Source of the DNA: Agapanthus africanus
Lineage: Eukaryota; Streptophyta; Magnoliopsida; Asparagales; Amaryllidaceae
Length of the DNA stretch: 64,000 nucleotides
NCBI GenBank assembly: GCA_030015575.1
Contig: JASDDO010000016.1
Span: forward strand, 179,612,815 to 179,676,814
Direction of reading: 5' to 3'
In this document: positions 12,471 through 22,932 of the stretch, piece by piece
Numbering within the stretch: position 1 is the stretch's first letter
Layout: the number at the start of each line of letters is the position of its first letter
Notes under the pieces: model-generated
Seen by the model: only the letters and a program-made list of their open reading frames with translations
Databases searched by the model: none
What the model was told of the DNA's origin: nothing
Position numbers and translations under genes: made by a program

Positions 12471-12667
12471 GCTGCGTATGTCGACTTTAGTTGAGGCGTA
12501 GTGTAGGGTAGCTAAGTGATGTCTTCCTACACAGCATATGATGCGATTAGTTAGGACATTCATGTGATTATGTCGACCATAGTTGAGGGTCATGTTGGGT
12601 GGGTCTGATTAATCATGAAATGACGGGTAGAACTTGAGATATGTTGACCTTAGTTAAGGTCATAAGT
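12471..12667 (+). other. Triple hairpin array, element 1
   Basis: Three inverted repeats at 12471-12502, 12561-12594 and 12632-12667. Stems differ (GCTGCG/CGTAGT; CATG/CATG; ACTT/AAGT plus ATG/CAT), while the apices are alike: TCGACTTTAGTTGA, TCGACCATAGTTGA and TTGACCTTAGTTAA, each self-complementary around its centre. Equivalent triplets exist in C, D, F, B and E, and two of the three in A. Confidence 0.7.
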
Positions 12668-12875
12668 GCTAGGGGTAAAATATTATCGGGAATTTCAAGT
12701 GTTGAAATTTGCAATGAGATTGTATACCTTCTATGAGATAGTTGGATCCCGATACCCGCTGCGAGTAAGAGTTACTCCTGGGAGAGTTTTATACATTACA
12801 ATTAGCCGATCAAGTAGGTGTCTAGAAAGGTGTTAACGGGGTTAAGCCTCTGGGAAAACGAGGTTTACTTTAATT

Positions 12876-12902
12876 AGGTTCGTGCGAAAGCACGGGGGAC
12901 CT
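12876..12902 (+). other. GAAA-tetraloop hairpin before the coding remnant, element 1
   Basis: CGTGC-GAAA-GCACG with outer AGGT/ACCT arms. F2 copies keep CGC-GAAA-GCG at the same place (22186-22206, 28881-28900). It precedes a strongly conserved block, CTCCCTCAAAGTACCGACAC. Confidence 0.65.
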
Positions 12903-13075
12903 CCCTCAAAGTACCGACACTGGCCTGGCTGAAAGATTGGCGAACTTGTAGCGTGCAATTAATCCCGGCTAGTCTTTCCTTTTAGGGTTTGAAGGAAGAT
13001 TTGATTAAAACAGTGGGAGACATCCTGATTAGATATATTAGATAACCAATCTAATCTTGCAAGAGCATACGCTGA

Positions 13076-15830
13076 GTGTTTTCTTTTCTCTCTCTCCAGG
13101 TAGCGACCATATCACGCCTTAATCAAGATAATAATACGGATATATTGACCGAACCCGCTTGTTATACTGAGCTGGGGAACGTTGGTCCCGCTCCAACTTA
13201 TAATTGTTATAAGACAGAGCAGGAAATTGGGGATTACCAGAATTCCCGTGCCGCCCAAACGAAGAAGGTGCATGCTGATGCATCATCTTCGGGTGTGTTC
13301 ATTACAGAGAACTGTTTCTCAGTATCCTTTACGTCCTGGGTATGAGATACCGGATCAGGATCCCGCATATGTAATCTGTTACATGGGCTACAGATAGGTA
13401 GAGAACTAAGAACGGGTGATAAGTTTCATGAGACAGAAAATGGTGCAAGTGTTGCAGCCAAGTCTGTTGGTCACTATCATCCTGTATTACTAGAATACAT
13501 TGATTCTGAACGAATGTTATTAGATATCGAACCTGATATACAACATCATATAAGTTTCTTTATTAGTAAAGAAGTGATATAATTTTGTATTGTTGGATAA
13601 TGTTTTGAACATTTCCTATATCAAAAGTTGATCGGTTCAGGCACGTATCTAAAAGCATTGATGTTCTAAATCAAACTATAGTTCTTAGTATGCGGAACAC
13701 ACACAAAAGGAAGAGTTCAGAAATGAATGAATCCTTCTTGAGGCATTGTAGACTAGGTCATATCAATGCGACCCGACTGGCTGAAGTTACATTTAGATGC
13801 ATGTTTAAATTAGTTTGAATTTACATCTTGTGAAACTTGCCGGTCATGTCACAAAGATAAGATGACCATAGCTCTGTTTATTGGAAACAGAGAAAGAGTT
13901 AGTGAACTTTTGGGATTGATACATGTTGATGTATGAAAGTCCCCTGTCTACATATGCCAGGACCGGTTCTTTGTACTTCATTCCATTCTCTGATAATCTT
14001 TCAAGATTCAGACATATGTTCCTATTGAAACACAAGTCTGAACCTTTTGAGATATTCACAGAATATGAGTTAGAAGTAGAGAACCGAAAAATACGGGTAA
14101 AAGTATTATGTCCTTTGATGAGATCAAGGAGGAGAATACTTGAGCTCGGAATTCCTGGACTATTCTAAAGGAGAATGAGATTCTCTCTCAGCATTACTCC
14201 TCCGTATACACCATAGCACGATGGTATATCGGGGTGGAGCAATAGCACCCTATTTGATATGGTGTGCTCTATGATGAGTACTACTGAGTTTCCTATTTCC
14301 TTTAGGGAGTTATGCACTTGTGAAGTTGCATACCTATTGAATAGGGTTCAAATCAAATCAGTTGCCTACCACTTCATATGTGATATGGAAAGGGAAGAGC
14401 CCATATCTTAAGTTTGTTAAGATTTGGGGTTGTCCGGCCTATGTCTAAAAGCAAAATCCGGACAAGCTCGAGGCAAGGTCTGTTATGTAGAACTGGAATG
14501 GTTCCAGCTATACAAACTGCAGCTGATAATTTGGTAGAACCAAAGGATTCAATAGTTTCCAACGAACCTCAGCCTCTCCGCCGATCTAGCAGGGTTCCTT
14601 ACCCACCTGAGAGATACTTCGGTTTCTCTATGACAGTGGGAGCGAGGATTGCATCATGGGATGATGACCCAACTAGTTTCGAGCTGGCCATCAGGAGTGG
14701 GACTCTGTAAGAATGGCTGGGTGCTTATCGATCTGAGATGGAATCCTTATACACCAACAAAGTATGGACTTTGGTTGCTTTATCTGAAGGGTTAAATCCC
14801 CATCAGGAGCAAGTATATCTTGAGAAGATTACTTGGTGTACATGGAAAAGTTGAGACTTTCAAAGCTATGCTTAAGTCCATCCAGATCCTACTTGCCACG
14901 GCTACATACCATGACTACGATATCTGGCGGTTGGGTGTCATGACTGCTTTTCTAAATGATGTTTTAGAAATGAGCGTCTATAAGTACACAGCCAGAGGGC
15001 TTCGTAGACAGTGGGAGCAGCGGAAACGTGTGCAAGATGTTTTATATGATAAAACAGGCATCGCGGAGTTGGAACATCTGTTTTGATGTGGTAGTCAAAG
15101 AGTTTGACTTCATCAAAATGGTAGATGAACCTTGTATATACAAAAAGGTAGTAGAGAGTATGGTGGTGATCCTCGTAGAGTACGTGGATGACATACTCTT
15201 GATAGGGAAGGAGTTTCCTATGCTACGCTTGGTCAATCTCCGCTTATCACAAGGATTCTCCATATAGGATCAAAGTGATACCTCCTAAATCCTAGGTTTT
15301 GGATCTATGAGATAGATCTAATTGGATGTTAGGAAACTCACTAGTAGTAGTGAGATGGTATCAATCGATCCTGGGGAGAATCACTGGAAGGGTTCCAGGG
15401 TGATAAGGATGACTGAATGTCAGTCGCAGGCTTGTCTATACCCTCAGTGGAGGGACGGTATGTTGGAAAAGTTCCAAGCTAGATACCGTGACATACTAGA
15501 CGATTAAAGGCAAGATACATCATTACCAAAGATACTACCAAAGAGGCAGTCTGGATATATAGAAGTTCATAAGATGAACTTCGTTCCTACCATTGTGTGA
15601 CAATGGAGTTGTGGCTTTAGCCAAGGAACTAACGTTCCATCAGAAATCCAGATATAATTCTTAGGCAGTATCACCTGATCATGGAGATGGTTGATCTTCA
15701 GGGAGATCGAGGTTAGGAGAGTAGACACAGAGGACAACAGCGCGGATCCACTCACGAAGGCCTTTTTCCCAGTAGAGACTTTTATGGGATGGTTGAGTAT
15801 GAGATACTTCAACCGCAGCTAATTGTTGGG
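13076..15830 (+). pseudogene. Broken gag-less pol remnant, element 1
   Basis: The frame opens MFSFLSLQVATISRLNQDN and after about 55 residues reaches a damaged zinc-knuckle region and then the protease region (SGVFITENC...SFTSW). The capsid part of gag present in F2 is missing. Protease reads V-stop-DTGSGS (TGA at 13343-13345). Integrase survives as a zinc-motif piece (HCRLGHIN, about 13745) and core pieces with stops. RT survives as SRSWNICFD and a frame through YVDDILLIGK (15028-15267); the region between RT and RNase H is largely deleted, and a short RNase H tail (HQKSR, about 15638) follows. Most breaks are shared with C, D and F, so the template was already defective. Confidence 0.85.
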
Positions 15831-15854
15831 TATGCGATACCATAACAGATGGCC

Positions 15855-15872
15855 CTAGTGCAAGTGGGAGAT
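15855..15872 (+). promoter_or_regulatory. Polypurine tract of element 1
   Basis: CTAGTGCAAGTGGGAGAT lies immediately before the 3' LTR. The same sequence, apart from single bases, precedes the LTRs of A, B, C and D, so F1 and F2 share the second-strand priming signal. Confidence 0.85.
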
Positions 15873-16124
15873 TGTTAGTTATATGTATGCCCTAGAGGCC
15901 ATTACTGTACATACGATGTATATTGTAGTGGATGCTAGGACATATATAGGGAGGACTTTCTTGCTCGACATGATAGTATGCTATCTGGTTGTACTTTATC
16001 TTAACATGTACTCTGATTGTCTCTATATTACATGTTGATAAAGCCCTTAGGATATGTACTCGACTACTGGGACTATGATGAGATCATACTAGTGGGGCCA
16101 CGGTAGTCGACGAGTACATCCTAT
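15873..16124 (+). repeat. 3' LTR of element 1, first 252 bp only
   Basis: Nearly identical to 7895-8146. It stops at CATCCTAT, where the F2 array begins. The next 308 bp of LTR (8147-8454 in the 5' copy) are missing from the far side of the array. Confidence 0.9.
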
Positions 16125-18008
16125 TGTAAGTCGATGTAGTACACCCCAGTACTTGTGGGGAGGCGGAAATTTCAAAAACGATCATGTTTAAAGAACGAAC
16201 ATCGACTAACCGCTTAAATCGAAGCTAAACGATAACTAACCAAACATATAGTTGTTCTAAACTACTATGCTTAGGGATTATACCTATCAAAACCGGTCCT
16301 TCGTCTTTGTGTTCTCCTTTGTTCTCCTCGACCTTCTCTAGGTAGTAGACGATCCACCCGAGAGCAAAATACCAAGCTACACCTCTAACTTGAGGTAACT
16401 AATCTACTTTGATTGCTAATCAAAGAAGAAAGGATGATATAGAGTGAAGGTAATGGATGTTTAAGTCTAACTAATCCTTTGATCTCAACACATGAGGATT
16501 AAGGATTAGTCTCTTGAAGATGAGAGCTTGAGGAGAGAGAATGTGATAATGATAATGAGATGAGAAAGTGAGTGTATCATAATATATTATGAAGCATTCT
16601 TATTTTAGAATAATGAATAATAGAAATGAATAAGCATGCTTCATAAATGAAAAGAGGTGATTCATTAAGCATGTGTCATTATCATTTATGGTGCAATAAT
16701 GATAATGATGAATCACTCTCATGACTCACAATCTTATCCTAAGTAACCTCCTTAGTCACATCTTCTAGAAGCTTCTCGTACAATTACGAGAACGCCCCTC
16801 ATATCCGCAAAAATACGGAAAAACTTTAGACTGTAAAAATCCAATAACCGGATACCAGTAACTGGCTTAAACCAAAGCCGACTGGTAAAAACTGTCCGAA
16901 AGTCATACGCGCGTAAACGCACGTATGCGTCCGAACCCTTTGTCGCAAAACCATGCAACCTCTATATCGTTTCGCCTGGAGTAGGAAACTCTCTGTGTGG
17001 GACTCTAGAGACTCGACTACTACGCTGGCAGTGGGTTTAACCACAGACCGCAAGCGGCACTAGTTGTACGTAACGGTCCCCAGGTAGTTGTCGATAAGAA
17101 GGCCGATGAGAAAACCCATCCGAACTCCTACTGAGTCTGATGTGACAATCTCCATACAGTCCGGTCCGTTCGTCCAAGACTATCGCATATCGGGCCTAGG
17201 GGGGCGACAAGCGTCAGTCCCCTAATAGCGGTATAAGTCGTGTCGGAGGGAAGCCCATTACACCCTGAGAAACTACTGGAACCTACCAGCAAATCTCGCT
17301 TGCCCTGGCCAGGGACTTTGCGTAATGGCTCTCTGACACAGCACGATATCTACTCCCAATACCGGGAGGGACGAATCCTGTCTAACCGCCACTGCCTCCA
17401 AGTGCTCGGGACTGCACCCAACTGCTACCTGTTTGCACGACTCCTTTGAGCCGTGGTAGGGTAGCAATCTAAGAACAGTGGGACACACTCGAGGCGAGTA
17501 GTAGCAGTGTCAAGTCTGCGGACTATGTTGTACTCATGTCACCTGGGAACTGCTCACTGACGACTGGTATCAAACCAACCAACAGTTCTCTGTGAGTCCT
17601 GTCCGGTGTACCCGTAACCTAACGAGCACCTGTATACTATCTCCAGTACGACGTACTGACGGCTGTGGGACAGACCATCTCCCCAACTGGGATGAGAAGC
17701 GTACACACCAGTCTACTCCGGAGTATCGATGCTCTGTCTCGATACTCCAACGACCAGGGACCAGAATAAGGATGTGCTTGTAGACTACCCAGCCCCCACT
17801 AGTGTGACTGCCATCACAACGCTGGTAGACAAGCAAGATCCTAAGAGCTCTATCAATACGTACACTCACATATTAAGATAGAAAAACCAAGTAGCATACT
17901 ACCATGTTTAGCAAGACTGTTATATACATGTGAATATCCCAAGCTTCCATTAAGTAATATACAAACTAGTATGATACAGTAATGGCCTTCAGGGCATAAA
18001 CACTAACA
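16125..18008 (-). repeat. F2 LTR, left (3' LTR of A)
   Basis: Length 1884 bp. On the plus strand it begins TGTAAGTCGATG and ends AACACTAACA. Near its sense 3' end is the hairpin CCCCAGTACTTGTGGGG (about 16143-16159). It differs from the other two, for example at 16230-16265 and in the last 250 bp. The sense start, TGTTAGTGTTTATGCCCT, resembles the F1 LTR start. Confidence 0.93.
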
Positions 18009-18028
18009 ATCTCCCACTTGCACTAGGG
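18009..18028 (-). promoter_or_regulatory. Polypurine tract of copy A
   Basis: The plus strand reads ATCTCCCACTTGCACTAGGG, the reverse complement of the tract found before all F1 and F2 3' LTRs here. Confidence 0.8.
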
Positions 18029-21000
18029 TCATGTACTGGCATATTGTAGACCAATGATCTCGAGCAGCCTCTCGAACTGAATCTGAGGAAGGGCCTTCGT
18101 GAATGGATCAGCAATGTTCTCTTCTGAAGCAACTCTCCGAACCTCGATCTCCTGACGATCAATGATCTCCCTGATCAGGTGATACCGCCTCAAGATGTGT
18201 CTGGACTTCTGATGGGACCTTGGTTCCTTCGCTAAAGCTATAGCTCCGTTGTTGTCGCAATACAGAGATATTGGATCAACTATGGTAGGAACCACCTGAA
18301 GTTCTGTTAGGAACTTTTTCATCCAGACTGCTTCTTTTGCGGCATCGCAAGCAGCTATATACTCCGCTTCCATCGTCGAGTCAGCAACAGTGTCCTGCTT
18401 TGAGCTCTTCCAGCACACCGCCCCTCCATTGAGGGTAAAGACATAACCCGACATGGACTTGGAATCGTCCTTATCACTCCGGAAGCCGGAATCAGCAAAG
18501 GCCTCCAACCTGAGGTCTTTTCCGCCGTAAACCAAGAACATCTCCTTAGTCCTCCTCAGGTACTTGAGAATGTTCTTTACTGCTATCCAGTGTTTCTCCC
18601 CTGGGTCTGACTGATACCGGCTTACCATGCTTAGTGCGTAAGCTACATCTGGTCTGGTACACAACATCGCATACATTATAGAGCCTACCGCAGAAGCGTA
18701 GGGTATAATAGACATGCGTTCCCTTTCCAAATCAGTCTTGGGAGACATCTCTTTGGAGAGGGTGATTCCGTGACAAGCCGGTAGATTACCGCGCTTAGAA
18801 TCTTCCATACCGAATCTTTTCAGTACAGTGTCGATATACCTGGACTGCGAAAGTCCCAACATCCTCTTGGATCTATCACGATAGATCCGGATCCCCAGAA
18901 TGTAAGAGGCATCACCCAGGTCTTTCATGGAGAACCTGTGTGACAAGAATCCTTTGACAGATTGTAGCATAGGAATGTCATTTCCTATCAATAGAATGTT
19001 ATCCACGTACAAGACGAGGAATACGACACTTCTGGCTACAACTTTACTATATATGCACGGCTCATCTGGATTTTTGATAAAGTCATATTCTTTGACTGTC
19101 TCATCAAAACAGATGTTCCAACTCCGCGATGCCTGCTTTAGTCCATAAATAGACTTAAGCAGCTTGCATACTTTCCCGCTGCTCCCACTCTGATTGAAAC
19201 CCTCTGGCTGATCCATATAGACGCTCTCTTCTAAATTTCCATTCAGAAAAGCCGTCTTTACGTCCATCTGCCAGATTTCATAATCATGGAAGGCAGCAAT
19301 AGCAAGAAGGACCCGAATGGATTTGAGCATAGCCACTGGAGAAAAAGTTTCGTCATAGTCCAAACCAGGTCTTTGACGAAAACCCTTTGCAACAAGTCTA
19401 GCCTTATAGGTTTCCACCTGTCCATCTACACCAATCTTTTTCTTGAAGATCCATTTGCATCCTATGGGTTTTACCCCATCTGGAGCAAAGTCCAAAGTCC
19501 ATACTTTGTTGGTGTACATGGACTCCATTTCGGTCCGCATTACATCTAGCCATCGTACCGAGTCGCCGCTCTGGATGGCCTGCTGGAAGTCAGTAGGTTC
19601 ATCATCATCTATGATGCAATCCTCTCTATCCCCGTCTATGAGAAAACCGTAGTATCTCTCAGGCGGATGAGACGGCCTACTACTCCTGCGGAGGGGTGCG
19701 GGAATGTTCTGTTCTTCTTGAACTTCCGGTTCTACCAAACTTTCAGTAGCAGTTTGTGGTTCTGGAATTTCTTCCAGTTCTATTTCGCTCCCACTCTTTT
19801 GATTTTCCAAAAATTCAGTTTCTAAGAAGCGGGCATGACGAGAAACAAAAACCTTTTGTTCCTCTGCGTAATAGAAGCAATATCCTGTAGAGTTCTTTGG
19901 ATATCCCACAAACTTACACTCTACTGAGCGTGCCTCGAGCTTGTCCGGACGCTGCTTTTTTACAAAAGCTGGACATCCCCACGTCTTCAGGTACTGAAGA
20001 TAGGGTTTCTTCCCACTCCACATCTGATATGGTGTGGTAGGCACAGTTTTGGTTGGAACTCTGTTCAAAAGATGTATCGCTGATTCTAGCGCATACCCCC
20101 AGAAAGATCGCGGTAACTCAGCATTACTCATCATGGATCGTACCATATCCAATAGGGTTCGATTCCGTCTCTCCGATACACCGTTGTGCTGTGGAGTGTA
20201 TGGAGAAGTAAGCTGAGAGAGAATTCCTTTCTCTTTTAGGTAACCTAGGAACTCGGCACTTAAGTATTCTCCACCTCGATCAGATCTCAGTGTCTTAATA
20301 CTTTTGCCTGTTTGGTTTTCCGCTTCACTCTTGTATTCCAGGAATTTCTCAAAGGCTTCGGATTTATGCTTCATTAAGAAGACATGTCCAAACCTAGAGA
20401 AATCATCTGTAAAAGTAATGAAGTAGGAATAACCACCTCTCGCATGGGTAGACATTGGACCGCATACATCGCTGTGTATGAGTCCTAAGAGCTCGCTCGC
20501 TCTTACTCCTTGTCCAGTAAATGGAGTCTTTGTCATCTTTCCTTTGAGACAAGATTGACAAGTGTCATAAGATTGATATTCGAACGAGTCTAAATATCCT
20601 TCTCTATGCAACTTAGTCAACCTTCTCTCATTGATGTGACCCAGTCTACAATGCCATAAGAAAGCTTTATTCAAATCTGGAGACTTTCTTTTTAGTGTGT
20701 TCTGGACATTGAAAATTTGGAGTTGGTTTAAAACATATATGCCGTTATTTAGAGTACCTGACCCAATCAAACCATGATTAAGGTGGATGTTGACAACATC
20801 TCTTACAAACGTGAAATCATAACCTTTATTTGATAACAAGGAAACTGATATGATATTACACGTTAAGCTGGGTACAAAATAACAGTTATGTAAAACCAAA
20901 ATGTGTCCACTCGTCAATCCTAGGTGATAATCCCCGACGGACGCAGCTCCCACGCTAGCTCCGTTAGCAAACCTGAGGATCATATCACCTTCCTTCAGCA

Positions 21001-21964
21001 CTCTACGGTTTCTCAGTGCCTGCAATGAATTGCAAATATGAGATCCTGATCCGGTATCCAATACCCAGGAAGTAGAGTTGATTGACAGACAATTCTCAAT
21101 TACAAACACACCTGAAGTCGAAGCCACAGCTTGCTTCGGTTCCTGGTTCTTGGCGTTCCACGCCTTGCAATCCTTCTTCCAGTGCCCTTTCCTGTGACAA
21201 TGGAAGCACTCATCCTGACCAACTATCGGTACTGCTTTCTTTTTCTTTCCCTTCCCTCCCACCTTACTAACACCTCCTCTAGGTCTGGGTGCGGCCTTCT
21301 TCTTCCTTCCTTTGGCCCTAGCCTTGGACCCGGAAGAAGATGCACCGCCAACAAACATAGCGGGTGTTTCCCTTGCCTTCTGCAAGGTGCCCTCTGCACT
21401 CCTTAACATGTTCAGGAGTTCCGCAAGTTCAACTTCTTTTCCTTGAAGATTGAAGTTGAGGATAAACTAGGCGTAGGTGGGAGGAAGGGACTGGAGAATA
21501 AGGTCTGTATAGAGCTCATTATCCAAAGTCGTCCCAAGGTCTGCGAGCTCTTCTATGTAGCCGATCATCTTTAGGACATGTTCACCTACCGATGACCCGA
21601 CAACCAACCTCGCTCGAAACAAGTTCTTAGAGGTCTCGTATCTTGCTATACGAGATTGCTCTCCATAAAGTTCCTTTGTATGGAGAAATATGCCATCTAG
21701 GGACATATCCTCGTGCCTCCTCTGATGTTCATTGTTCATCGAGGCAAGCACGATGCACTTGGCTCTCACGCAATCTAAATCCCAGGTTTTGCGGATTTCC
21801 TTATCCGCATTGCTGGATTTGGGACCAGGGACAGCAGGTGCCGTAGCGGTGAGGACGTACCCCAGTTTGTCATAGGTCAAAGCCATTTTGACATTCCGCA
21901 GCCAATCTTTATAGTTTGGCCCCGTCAGTATATTTTTCTCTAAAAGTAACTTAAGTCCAGTCAT
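18029..21964 (-). pseudogene. Copia Gag-Pol of copy A, one stop codon plus dead RT
   Basis: A single frame interrupted only by TAG at 21467-21469. The Gag piece (about 165 codons from the ATG at 21964) has the LTGPNYKDW region. After the stop, counting from Met at 21409: zinc knuckle CX2CX4HX4C (68-81), protease DTGS (118-121), integrase H253/H258/C284/C287 and D314-D377-E413 with 35-residue spacing, RT from about 640 with D716, YGLKQASRSWN (755-765) and YVDN (801-804), RNase H D972, E1014, D1052, D1101. The catalytic box should be YVDD; AAC at 18998-19000 replaces GAC. The stop aligns with a position where relatives carry Gln (CAG to TAG). Both are C-to-T type transitions. Confidence 0.95.
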
Positions 21965-22466
21965 TTTCAGGGTCGCTGCAATTAGGAGAGAGAGAAGAAA
22001 ACTCTTTAGCATGATGCTCTTGTAAGTTTAGAGTGGTTTTTAGTTTATCTAAACTGGATGGCTCCCACTGTTTCTCGAATCCTTCCTCAAACCATAAAAG
22101 AAGAATTAGCCAGGACTATTCTCACCGTACAATACTTGCTTAACCGTTCAGCCAGGCTGGTGTCGGTACTTCGAGGGAGGTTTTCCAACGCTTTCGCGAA
22201 GTTCCTTAATTAAATAACCTCTTTTCTCTGGGGGCGTAACCCCGCTGACACTTTTCTGGACAACTACTAGGTTTATAGCATTGATCGTTAAGTGACGAAT
22301 ATCCTGATAAGTAGCATATACTCACAGTAGGATCGGGATCCAAATATCATCGTATGATAATGTTGAAGGAATCCTACCAACATTCATCAAACTCCAAATG
22401 GTATGCATCTCTTTGCAAATTTCAGTTTCTTTAGAAATTCCCGATATAAGTTTTTGCCCCATGCTC

Positions 22467-22584
22467 TTATGACCTTGACGTATGCCAACAAATCATAAGT
22501 CACATGTCAAGTTCTGCCCATCATTATCTTGTTAATTTGAACCCACCCGTATATACCCTTGACGTATGCCAACAAGGTAATGCG
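22467..22584 (-). other. Array hairpins of copy A (two of three left)
   Basis: Both share the apex core (plus strand) CTTGACGTATGCCAACAA, but the stems differ (TTATGA/TCATAA; ACCC..TTG/CAAGGT). B has GAAA where A has GTAT, in all its copies. Confidence 0.7.
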
Positions 22585-22678
22585 ACTGTCCCAAACCAAC
22601 ACATCTATCTATGCAACAAATGAATACCTCAGCAGAGGACCCACACATGAAAGATGAGCCCACGACTCGGCAACTCGG

Positions 22679-22723
22679 CCGCGGAAGCGCGGCGGATCGG
22701 TGGGATACGCCGCCCTTCCGCGG
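22679..22723 (-). other. PBS-proximal GC-rich hairpin, copy A
   Basis: CCGCGGAAG...CTTCCGCGG with an inner GGCGG/CCGCC pairing, about 210 bp from the primer site. B has the same hairpin at 30425-30469. Confidence 0.7.
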
Positions 22724-22918
22724 CGCTTTAGCCGATTCATGGGCTCGAATTTCATGGGTGTTCTCCTGGACCCTTTTCTAGCTTTCTGAGCAACCCTGAA
22801 AAATTTTTGGACATCATTTTGGATTCGACAGAAACTGATTTTTATTAGGGTTTTCCGGTTTCGTTTTTCCGTTCGAAATTCGTACAAATTTGCAATCAAG
22901 TTATTTATTGTTTAGCGA

Positions 22919-22932
22919 GGCTCTGATACCAC
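22919..22932 (-). promoter_or_regulatory. Primer-binding site of copy A
   Basis: GGCTCTGATACCAC, the reverse complement of GTGGTATCAGAGCC, one base from the LTR end, as in F1. Confidence 0.9.

Larger units (their letters stand above)
10080..13075 (+). other. Long structured leader of F1 element 1
   Basis: About 3 kb with no gene. It holds, in order: a GC-rich hairpin (10264-10304), short palindromes (10883-10897, 10953-10969, 11268-11286, 11300-11318, 12011-12031, 12691-12709), a tandem duplication with paired hairpins (about 12075-12345), three related hairpins (12471-12667) and a GAAA-tetraloop hairpin (12876-12902). The same order is found in C, D and F. A 75-codon frame at 11611-11838 is kept in several copies but shifted in E. 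The leader is far longer than that of typical copia elements. Confidence 0.75.
7895..16124 (+). mobile_element. F1 element 1: non-autonomous copia element, 3' LTR cut
   Basis: Order: 5' LTR (7895-10061), primer site, a leader of about 3 kb, gag-less pol remnant, polypurine tract, then only the first 252 bp of a 3' LTR. It sits in an F2 LTR fragment with CCCAG (7890-7894) as left flank. The 3' LTR stub shares element-1 variants with the 5' LTR (for example GGATGCTAGGAC where element D has GGATGCTTGGAC), so it truly belongs to this element. The rest of that LTR is not in the window. Confidence 0.9.
21970..22918 (-). other. Leader of copy A, shortened by about 1 kb
   Basis: Runs from the Gag start to the primer site. 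It holds the GAAA hairpin (22186-22206), two of the three array hairpins (22467-22498, 22548-22584) and the GC-rich hairpin (22679-22723). Compared with B, about 1.04 kb is missing at about 22636, where CAGCAG joins AGGACCC. Confidence 0.8.

Noticed and set aside
12830-12960. Possible self-cleaving ribozyme or group II intron domain around the GAAA hairpin
   Set aside because: I could not find the hammerhead core or a group II domain V pattern; kept only as an unassigned RNA structure.
17570-17869. 99-codon frame (-) in the F2 LTR
   Set aside because: Shifted or broken in the other two LTRs of the array; no domain.
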